The position numbers and the translations under genes are program-made. The notes under the pieces were generated by a model, which saw only the letters and a program-made list of their open reading frames with translations, was not told the origin of the DNA and made no database searches. 5,467 nucleotides of DNA from Bdellovibrio sp. (GTDB lineage Bacteria > Bdellovibrionota > Bdellovibrionia > Bdellovibrionales > Bdellovibrionaceae), in assembly GCA_017745015.1 (NCBI GenBank), contig JAGIAF010000225.1, positions 1 through 5,467 of the forward strand, given 5' to 3'. Positions 1 to 5,467 of the stretch are shown here, in pieces; position 1 is the stretch's first letter, and every line of letters begins with the position of its first letter.

Positions 1-6
1 GAATTC

Positions 7-11
7 TAAGG
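7..11 (+). promoter_or_regulatory. Weak candidate ribosome binding site for the first kinase
   Basis: TAAGG lies 14 bases before the ATG at 26. It is the only purine-rich Shine-Dalgarno-like match in the visible leader, and the spacing is longer than usual. Only 25 bases of leader are in the window, so the promoter and any upstream gene cannot be seen. Confidence 0.3.
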
Positions 12-25
12 CAAAATCGAAAAGC

Positions 26-2740
26 ATGACATTACGTTTGAGAATCTTTTTATTCAACCTCGTCTCGGTGTTTCTCGCCACGTTTGTCATTGCATTAATC
101 GTTCTAAAAATCGTTGAATCCACTATCGTCGACAGTACCTATGAACGCCTCACGCAAATCCGCATCGCGAAGACGACGGCGATTGAAAATTACTTCCGCG
201 ATTTGCAAATGGCGATCAACCTGATCTCATCCCACGATTTGACAGACAACTTGCTTGAGACTTCCAATCCCGACTCACAGCCAGAATTCCGCCGCCTGCT
301 AGACAACTACGTCCTGGATTTCAACATCTACGACATGGCTTTGATTAATCCGCAAGGCGTCGTCCTGTACACCACTCGCAAGGACATCGAGGATGGCACT
401 TCGGTTTTTAACGGCGAGGCAACAACTGCGAAGTTAAAAGATCTTTTTACCTGGTCACAAAAAGCTCAAGAGGGTTCCACACTTTTCCTAGACTTCGAGA
501 AGGACCCAATTAGCACGAAAGTGGCCACAGGATACGTCGCCTCCCCGATCTTCCGCGCCAGCAAATTTATCGGTGCCGTTATCATCAAAATTTCAATTTC
601 CGAAATCGATCGCATCACCAGTGACAACTTTGCTTGGGCTACTCATGGTATGGGTCAAACTGGTGAAACTCTGATTTACGGGGAAGACTGGAGCTTACGC
701 AATACCGGTCGTTTCCGTGTTGAAGAGACTGACAAAGGTGCGCAAAACGGCGAAGCCGATGTTCTCGCCAGCAATCGTGGTGACGAAGACATCAAGAAAA
801 TCGAAAATCTCAGTGAGGTTCGAGAGCTTGGAACAGACTATCGCAGCCAAAAAGTCATTCGTTCCATCGGTAAGATCTATTTACCCAATGGCGAGCTTTG
901 GTACATTCAAACTAAAATCGACGAAAGCGAAGCCTTCGCGGTTCTTGATCGTATCGCCATTGCCTCGAGTGCCGCTGCGGTCTTGATCTTTATCTTATTC
1001 TTCTTCGCGACCTTCGCAGCGACTGGAAAAGTTGTTGAGCCAATTCAGCTTTTGACAGATCGCTTAGAAAAGCTTGGTACCAGCAATCTAACTCAAAAAA
1101 TTAACTATCAATCCCGCGACGAAATCGGGTTGCTGGTAACGAAGTACAATCAGTTGGCGGATCGTCTAGAAACAACAACGGTTTCCAAAGAGTTCCTCGA
1201 CAGCGTAATTCAATCCATCAAGGGTTTCCTCTTTATCGTTAAGGTGATTCATCACGATGATTGGCGCCAAAGCTCCTATATGATTTCTCAAGCCAATGAA
1301 TCGGCTTTGAAACTTCTGGGACTTTCTCCACAACAAGTACAACAAGTCGATTTGAAAACGTTGATCCACGCCCAAGAAGAGTTCCAGAACTACACTTGGT
1401 TGCTGCAAACTCGTCACAGTATCGAAGCGGAAATCACCAACTCTGAAGGCCGCCGTATTCCAGTCCTGATGAACTGGGCCGCGCTTCCAAACAGAACTTC
1501 CAAAGACTTGACGTTCGTGTTCGTTGGAACAGACATCACAGATCGTATTCAAAGTGAACAAGCTCTGATCGAGGCTCGTGAGCAAGCAGTCAAAGCCTCT
1601 CAAGCTAAATCAGAGTTCTTGGCCCGCATGTCCCATGAGATTCGCACGCCTTTGAATGCGATCATTGGTATTACGGATATTCTTTCTGAATCCGAACTTA
1701 AACCGGAGCAAGCCCAATTAGTTCGCGTGTGCGCAAATGCCGGAGAAAATCTTCTCGCGTTGATCAACGATATCTTGGACATCTCTAAGATCGAGGCCCG
1801 CGAAGTGCGTATCGAAAAAATCGCCTTCGATCTGACGGCAACGACGAAAAATATCTGCGACATCTTGAAACAAAAAGCGACAGAGAAAAATCTTCGCTTC
1901 CACTTGAACGTGAATCTGCAAGGCGATACAGCTCCGATGGTCATTGGAGACCCAACGCGCCTTCGCCAAATTCTCTTTAACTTGATTGGAAACGCGATCA
2001 AGTTCACCCAAACCGGTGAAATCGTTGTTTCCGTAGACTTTGAAAACCGTGATAAGAAATTCGTTCGCTTTGCCATCAAGGATACTGGAACCGGTATTCC
2101 AATGGATAAGCAGCACTTGCTGTTCCAAAATTTCGTACAAGCCGATAGTTCAATCACTCGTAAATTCGGCGGTAGCGGTTTGGGCCTCACGATCTCCAAA
2201 AACTTGGTGGAGCTCATGGGCGGTCGCATTTGGTTCACCAGCGAAGAAAACAAAGGTAGCACCTTCTACTTCACAGTTCCTTACATTCCGGCAGAAGCAT
2301 CTACAGAAGCAACTCGCGTGTTTGAAGAGGTTCCACAAGCTCCTCTTGTGGAAGAAAACATCACCCGCAACGCACGCATCCTTATCGTCGACGACACGGA
2401 AGACAATCGCTTTTTGCTGCTCACTTATTTAAAAAAGTATCCGTTTGACGTCGTTCAAGCAGAAAACGGTCTTGAAGCCGTGGAAAAAGCGACCCACGAG
2501 TCCTTCGATTTAATTCTGATGGATATTCAAATGCCAGTGATGGATGGATATGTTGCCACCCGAAATATTCGCGAGTGGGAAAAAGCCAGTGGAAGAAAAC
2601 CAATTCCAATTATCGCCGTAAGTGCGAATGCGATGTCTGAAGATGTGCAAAAATCGTTGGATGCAGGCTGCACAGAACATTTAACGAAGCCCGTGAAGAA
2701 AACGGCTCTTCTTGAGATGGTCCAACGCTATACAATTTAG
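26..2740 (+). CDS. Membrane-bound hybrid sensor histidine kinase (dCache-like sensor, HAMP, PAS, HisKA, HATPase_c, receiver)
   Basis: An inner-membrane hybrid kinase that should autophosphorylate on His and pass the phosphate to its own receiver Asp. Seen in order: TM1 about residues 7-29; an extracytoplasmic region about 30-309 with TGETLIYGED at 212-221 and a following DYR, resembling double-Cache sensors; TM2 about 310-334; HAMP about 334-386 (P339, DEIG 365-368); PAS about 390-507 ending GTDIT; a short helical linker; HisKA with SHEIRTPL and phospho-acceptor H537; HATPase_c with N652/N656, DTGTGIP 686-692, LFQNF 699-703 and GGSGLGL 715-721; receiver about 784-904 with D789/D790, phospho-acceptor D833, S866 and K888. 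All key residues are present. There is no Hpt domain and no DNA-binding output. The ATG at 26 puts TM1 at the N terminus, as usual, but the frame stays open to the window edge, so an upstream start is not excluded. The ligand is unknown. The next gene is a second hybrid kinase 93 bases downstream. Confidence 0.95.
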   Translation: MTLRLRIFLFNLVSVFLATFVIALIVLKIVESTIVDSTYERLTQIRIAKTTAIENYFRDLQMAINLISSHDLTDNLLETSNPDSQPEFRRLLDNYVLDFNIYDMALINPQGVVLYTTRKDIEDGTSVFNGEATTAKLKDLFTWSQKAQEGSTLFLDFEKDPISTKVATGYVASPIFRASKFIGAVIIKISISEIDRITSDNFAWATHGMGQTGETLIYGEDWSLRNTGRFRVEETDKGAQNGEADVLASNRGDEDIKKIENLSEVRELGTDYRSQKVIRSIGKIYLPNGELWYIQTKIDESEAFAVLDRIAIASSAAAVLIFILFFFATFAATGKVVEPIQLLTDRLEKLGTSNLTQKINYQSRDEIGLLVTKYNQLADRLETTTVSKEFLDSVIQSIKGFLFIVKVIHHDDWRQSSYMISQANESALKLLGLSPQQVQQVDLKTLIHAQEEFQNYTWLLQTRHSIEAEITNSEGRRIPVLMNWAALPNRTSKDLTFVFVGTDITDRIQSEQALIEAREQAVKASQAKSEFLARMSHEIRTPLNAIIGITDILSESELKPEQAQLVRVCANAGENLLALINDILDISKIEAREVRIEKIAFDLTATTKNICDILKQKATEKNLRFHLNVNLQGDTAPMVIGDPTRLRQILFNLIGNAIKFTQTGEIVVSVDFENRDKKFVRFAIKDTGTGIPMDKQHLLFQNFVQADSSITRKFGGSGLGLTISKNLVELMGGRIWFTSEENKGSTFYFTVPYIPAEASTEATRVFEEVPQAPLVEENITRNARILIVDDTEDNRFLLLTYLKKYPFDVVQAENGLEAVEKATHESFDLILMDIQMPVMDGYVATRNIREWEKASGRKPIPIIAVSANAMSEDVQKSLDAGCTEHLTKPVKKTALLEMVQRYTI
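1331..1348 (+). repeat. Tandem 9-base repeat inside the PAS region of the first kinase
   Basis: CAACAAGTA is followed directly by CAACAAGTC, two copies differing at the last base. They encode Gln-Gln-Val twice (residues 436-441) within the PAS domain. The repeat is in frame and could be a small slippage duplication or chance. It does not disrupt the reading frame. Confidence 0.55.
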
Positions 2741-2833
2741 CAATGAAATAGCAAACTGGCTCAAGGTACAAAATCATCGTACATCTGTTGAGTTACATCT
2801 CAATCCAGACGAAAATCTCCTTGAGGAGAACTC
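2741..2833 (+). other. Intergenic region between the two kinases with possible leader structure
   Basis: This 93-base gap separates the TAG of the first kinase from the GTG of the second. I see no GC-rich hairpin followed by a T-tract, so read-through from the first gene is plausible. Four short complementary segments are present: CTCAAGG (2760-2766), TTGAG (2788-2792), CTCAA (2799-2803) and CCTTGAG (2819-2825). The first and last are perfect 7-base reverse complements, and the last overlaps the Shine-Dalgarno. No convincing sigma-70 promoter was found. Whether the two genes form an operon is inferred from direction and spacing only. Confidence 0.5.
2823..2828 (+). promoter_or_regulatory. Strong ribosome binding site for the second kinase (decides a GTG start)
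   Basis: GAGGAG lies 5 bases before the GTG at 2834. This strong match supports GTG as the true start. The first in-frame ATG is at residue 21, inside the first membrane segment, and starting there would truncate that segment. Confidence 0.8.
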
Positions 2834-4822
2834 GTGTTTAATTTTTGGAAGAACTTATCAGTTGTAAAAAAACTGTACGTGGTTGTGGGAGGAATGGCCT
2901 TCCTCATCGCCATTGAGCTTTTCACTCTTGTCTTTGCTCTTTCGACACTTTCTTCCGTACGTGCTTTTGTGGGCGGCGAAGGCCTTTGGTCAAAAGCGCA
3001 AAAAAATGCCATTCACAGTTTGAACTCCTACATCTTCACAAAAGAATCGTCCTACTATGACGACTTTAAAGTGCACATGCAGATCCCTTTGGGTGATCGC
3101 ATTGCCCGTAAAGAACTTTCTAAGTCCGATCCTGATCTTAAAGTGGTAACGGATGGCTTCCTTCAAGGAGGAATTCATCCGCAAGATATTCCGGGTGTCA
3201 TCAATATTCTTCGCCGCTTTCACGATGTTTCGTATATTAAGACCGCGGTATCAGCATGGACTCAAGCCGATGCTCTTTTAGATAAGGTCATTCAAAGATC
3301 TGAAGAGCTGCGAGAGCTCTTTTCCGCCAACAAAGTTGATCAAGCCGAAGTAAAAAAAGTCTTGAGCGAAATCAATGCTCTCAACTCGGAACTGACTCGC
3401 CTGGAAGTGGAATTTTCTACGGTTCTTGGTGAAGGCTCACGCTGGCTTGAAAATGTCCTAATGTTTATTTTGATCTTAGCGGTATTTACTGTGGAGAGCA
3501 CCGGCCTGTTTCTGACAGTCTCTTTTGGCAGAAATTTAAATCGCAGTTTATTGGAGCTCAATGACGCCGCCAACGAAATCGGCCGTGGCAACTTGGGAGT
3601 TGAAGTTCCGGTACGCTCAAAAGATGAGTTGGGACAACTGGCAGCATCTATCAATAAAATGAGCCGCGACTTAGATGCCAACGTCAGTCAGCGCTTGATG
3701 GCCGAAAATGCCAACCAAGTTAAAACATTGTTCTTAGCAAATATGAGCCATGAAATCCGCACTCCCTTGGGGATTATTCTGGGAATGACGGACATCCTCA
3801 AAGATCCTCAAGTCAGTGACCAAGAAAAATTGAAGTACCTTGAGATCATCGAAAAAACAGGTCGCAACCTGACTCGTATCATCAATGATATCTTGGACAT
3901 AACAAAAGTAGAGTCAGGGCACTTGGAAATCGAGCCCGTCGACTTCCCTCTGCGCTACTTTATGGATGAACTTGAGAGCATGATGCGTATCAAAGCAACT
4001 GACGGGGGCAATATCCTGAAAGTGGAATCCACGGATCAAAGGCCGCTGGAAATTATCACGGATCGCAATCGTCTGAAGCAAATCCTCGTGAATCTGATCA
4101 ACAATGCCTTGAAGTTCACGCAAAAGGGAGAAGTCAAAGTTACTTATGGATCCCAAGGCGACAAGGTAGTCTTTGAAGTTTCGGATACAGGTATTGGTAT
4201 TCCCGAAAATGCGCAAGAAAATCTATTCCAGAACTTCTTTCAGGCGGACTCTTCATCGACACGAAAATACGAGGGCACTGGCTTAGGCTTAGTACTTTCC
4301 AAAAAACTTGCCCGTTCTTTGGGGGGTGACGTCGTCTTAAAGAATAGCGTGATGGGCAAGGGCTCAGTTTTCCAACTGATCATCCCGTTAAAAACGATCG
4401 CAACAGTAGATCCCAATAAACTGGCGTCTCCACCTGTGCAAACACCTCTGCGCAGTCTCGAAAATCGTACCGTTTTGGTGGTGGATGATTCCTTCGACAA
4501 TCAGATGTTGATTCAACACTACCTTAAAAAGCGCGGAGCCGTTTGTGACTTTGCGGGCAATGGCAATGAAGCCATCGTGAAAGCCATGGCAAATCCTTAT
4601 GATATTATTTTGATGGATATGCAGATGCCGATTATGGATGGCTATACAGCCACACGCAAACTGCGTGAACAAAACTATCAACGTCCGATCGTGGCGCTAA
4701 CAGCTCATGCAATGAAAGAAGATAGAGAACGCTGTCTGAAAGTCGGCTGCAATGACTATCTAACTAAACCCGTCGAAGCGGAACAACTGTACCGCACTCT
4801 CCACGAACTTATTCACGCTTAA
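2834..4822 (+). CDS. Membrane-bound hybrid sensor histidine kinase (helical extracytoplasmic sensor, HAMP, HisKA, HATPase_c, receiver)
   Basis: An inner-membrane hybrid kinase with the same output layout as its upstream neighbour but a different input. Seen in order: TM1 about residues 13-36; an extracytoplasmic region about 37-207, probably mostly helical, with RAFVGGEGLWSKAQ (43-56), PLGDRIAR (85-92) and GGIHPQDIPG (112-121); TM2 about 208-230; HAMP about 231-283 (DELG); a short helical linker with no PAS; HisKA with SHEIRTPL and phospho-acceptor H306; HATPase_c with N420/N424, DTGIGIP 451-457, LFQNF 464-468 and EGTGLGL 480-486; receiver about 546-660 with D551/D552, phospho-acceptor D595, T623 and K645. 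The catalytic and receiver residues are all present. No Hpt or DNA-binding domain follows. The GTG start is chosen from the GAGGAG 5 bases upstream and because it keeps TM1 whole. Both membrane segments contain a Glu (E28, E221). Its stop overlaps that of the convergent ABC gene. The signal sensed is unknown. Confidence 0.95.
   Translation: MFNFWKNLSVVKKLYVVVGGMAFLIAIELFTLVFALSTLSSVRAFVGGEGLWSKAQKNAIHSLNSYIFTKESSYYDDFKVHMQIPLGDRIARKELSKSDPDLKVVTDGFLQGGIHPQDIPGVINILRRFHDVSYIKTAVSAWTQADALLDKVIQRSEELRELFSANKVDQAEVKKVLSEINALNSELTRLEVEFSTVLGEGSRWLENVLMFILILAVFTVESTGLFLTVSFGRNLNRSLLELNDAANEIGRGNLGVEVPVRSKDELGQLAASINKMSRDLDANVSQRLMAENANQVKTLFLANMSHEIRTPLGIILGMTDILKDPQVSDQEKLKYLEIIEKTGRNLTRIINDILDITKVESGHLEIEPVDFPLRYFMDELESMMRIKATDGGNILKVESTDQRPLEIITDRNRLKQILVNLINNALKFTQKGEVKVTYGSQGDKVVFEVSDTGIGIPENAQENLFQNFFQADSSSTRKYEGTGLGLVLSKKLARSLGGDVVLKNSVMGKGSVFQLIIPLKTIATVDPNKLASPPVQTPLRSLENRTVLVVDDSFDNQMLIQHYLKKRGAVCDFAGNGNEAIVKAMANPYDIILMDMQMPIMDGYTATRKLREQNYQRPIVALTAHAMKEDRERCLKVGCNDYLTKPVEAEQLYRTLHELIHA
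4819..4822. other. Convergent stop-codon overlap (shared TTAA)
   Basis: The + strand TAA of the second kinase (4820-4822) and the - strand TAA of the ABC gene (complement of 4819-4821) interlock in a palindromic TTAA. The two genes overlap tail to tail by 4 bases and leave no intergenic space. Any terminator must therefore lie inside the opposite coding sequence. Confidence 0.9.
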
Positions 4823-5457
4823 GATTCTACAATACGGCCTTGGCGAATAAGGCTTACTTTATTTGCCAGGGCCTCTACATCTTTAGGGTCATGAGTTACT
4901 AATAAAGTTGGAATTTTTTCTGCATCAATTACCGAGCGCACCAAGCGACGGCTTTCTTCGCGCAATTCTTGATCTAAGGCCGAGAACGGCTCATCTAAAA
5001 GCAACAAACGAGGCTCACCAATTATGGCGCGAGCAATGGCGACTCTTTGTCTTTCCCCACCCGATAAGACAGCGGCAGGTCTTTCCAAGAAAGATTCCAT
5101 CTTCAAAGCGTGAGTAAGATCTTTCAGACGCGAACGCGCTTTTTCAGCATTGATTTCGCGAGCGCGAGCAGCAAACAGAATGTTTTCTTTAGCACTCATA
5201 TGAGGAAACAGATCTAGCGTTTGAAATACAACACCCAGCTTTCTTTCCGGTGTTTTCAAGCGCGCCAAATCCTGACCTTGGAAGGTCCACTTCATTCCCG
5301 GGCAAGCTTCTAAACCCAAAAGAATGCGGAAGACCGATGTCTTTCCCGAACCTGAAGGACCGGAAAGAACCGTCACACCCTCATCGAGAATTTCCCACTG
5401 AGGAATATCAATTTTAAAGTCACCGTAATCACGGCGTAAATTTTCTACGAAGGACAT
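4819..5457 (-). CDS. ABC transporter ATP-binding protein, importer type (molybdate/sulfate/polyamine/thiamine-like class)
   Basis: A 212-residue cytoplasmic ATPase subunit that should hydrolyse ATP to drive a membrane permease. Seen in order: a probable A-loop Tyr (Y11); Walker A GPSGSGKTS at 33-41 with K39; Q-loop at Q79 within GVVFQTLDLFPHM; signature LSGGERQ 131-137; Walker B LLLLDEP 151-157 with catalytic E156; D-loop SALD 159-162; H-loop H189 in VTHD. The ERKLGVVFQ, LFPHM and VTHDPKDVEALA stretches resemble the CysA/PotA/ModC/ThiQ group of importer ATPases. The protein ends soon after the H-loop, without the C-terminal TOBE/MOP-type domain found in CysA, PotA and ModC, so it is nearer in size to ThiQ. 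The substrate cannot be told. The ATG is the only sensible start, matching the usual N-terminal strand pattern. No permease or binding protein lies on the downstream side, and the upstream side is outside the window. Confidence 0.93.
   Translation of the reverse strand: MSFVENLRRDYGDFKIDIPQWEILDEGVTVLSGPSGSGKTSVFRILLGLEACPGMKWTFQGQDLARLKTPERKLGVVFQTLDLFPHMSAKENILFAARAREINAEKARSRLKDLTHALKMESFLERPAAVLSGGERQRVAIARAIIGEPRLLLLDEPFSALDQELREESRRLVRSVIDAEKIPTLLVTHDPKDVEALANKVSLIRQGRIVES
4836..4864 (+). terminator. Candidate intrinsic terminator of the second kinase, inside the ABC gene
   Basis: GGCCTTG (4836-4842) can pair with TAAGGCT (4848-4854) around a GCGAA loop. This gives five Watson-Crick pairs flanked by one G-U pair at each end. 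A T-rich run, TTACTTTATTT (4854-4864), follows. It begins 14 bases after the kinase stop, the expected place for a + strand terminator. The stem is short and the T-run is interrupted, so the call is tentative. The same bases encode the C-terminal region of the ABC protein, so the match may be chance. Confidence 0.4.
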
Positions 5458-5459
5458 GA

Positions 5460-5467
5460 CTCCCCCC
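5460..5467 (-). promoter_or_regulatory. Candidate ribosome binding site of the ABC gene, unusually close to the start
   Basis: Read on the - strand, GGGGGGAG precedes the ATG with only two bases (TC) between. The GGAG fits the anti-Shine-Dalgarno, but the spacing is short and the G-run reaches the window edge. No alternative in-frame start nearby fits better. Confidence 0.5.

Noticed and set aside
1..6. GAATTC at the very start, as a possible cloning or assembly junction
   Set aside because: Another GAATTC occurs within the first kinase (near 283), and nothing else suggests vector sequence. A six-base site at the edge is not evidence.
1166..1603. A 145-codon open frame on the - strand opposite the PAS region
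   Set aside because: It is antisense to a well-supported domain, has no recognisable motif and no convincing ribosome binding site was seen.
1600..2262. A 220-codon open frame on the - strand opposite the kinase core of the first gene
   Set aside because: It lies wholly antisense to HisKA and HATPase_c motifs that are clearly coding on the + strand. Its product has no recognisable domain and low-complexity Ser/Arg/Lys-rich content, so it is a shadow frame.
2040..2432. A 130-codon open frame on the + strand in another frame of the first kinase
   Set aside because: It overlaps the HATPase_c and receiver coding region, and its product shows no domain pattern.
2788..2816. TTGAGT and GAAAAT with a 17-base spacer as a sigma-70 promoter for the second kinase
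   Set aside because: Each hexamer matches only 4 of 6 consensus positions, and the transcript would start within the Shine-Dalgarno, leaving too little leader.
3303..3321. Perfect 7-base inverted repeat AAGAGCT/AGCTCTT with a 5-base loop, followed by TT
   Set aside because: It lies inside the second kinase and encodes a Glu/Leu/Arg-rich helix. Most of the T-run is used in the stem, so it is a poor terminator, and codons for E, L and R readily make such palindromes.
4778..4795. GCGG/CCGC inverted repeat near the end of the second kinase as a - strand terminator for the ABC gene
   Set aside because: The stem is only 4 bases with a 10-base loop, and there is no T-tract on the - strand after it.

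Overview
The window holds three protein-coding genes packed end to end: two co-directional membrane-bound hybrid sensor histidine kinases on the + strand and one convergent ABC-transporter ATPase on the - strand. Base composition looks mid-range (roughly mid-to-high 40s % GC, judged by eye). The style, with large hybrid kinases and short gaps, suits a Gram-negative, signalling-rich bacterium. A Bdellovibrio-like member of the Bdellovibrionota is my best guess. That is an inference from general resemblance, since nothing here is a taxonomic marker.

Layout. (1) 26-2740 (+): a 904-residue hybrid kinase with TM1, a large extracytoplasmic dCache-like sensor, TM2, HAMP, PAS, HisKA, HATPase_c and a receiver domain. 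(2) 2741-2833: a 93-base gap with a strong Shine-Dalgarno, no clear terminator, and a set of short complementary segments that may fold around the ribosome binding site. (3) 2834-4822 (+): a 662-residue hybrid kinase starting at GTG, with TM1, a helical extracytoplasmic domain carrying distinctive motifs, TM2, HAMP, HisKA, HATPase_c and a receiver, but no PAS. (4) 4819-5457 (- strand): a 212-residue ATP-binding subunit of an importer-type ABC transporter. Its stop codon overlaps the stop of the second kinase in a shared TTAA.

How they fit together. Both kinases have complete catalytic motifs and an intact C-terminal receiver. Neither carries an Hpt domain, and no Hpt protein or DNA-binding response regulator is encoded here. 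If they act through His-Asp-His-Asp relays, the downstream partners are elsewhere. They share an output architecture but have unrelated input domains, so they may feed one pathway from two signals. The ABC gene is transcribed towards them, and its permease and binding-protein partners, if adjacent, lie beyond the right edge. No tRNA, rRNA, CRISPR array, insertion sequence or phage gene was seen, and no stretch over 300 bases lacks a gene. The most interesting part is the sensor domain of the second kinase; the rest looks like ordinary signalling and transport genes.
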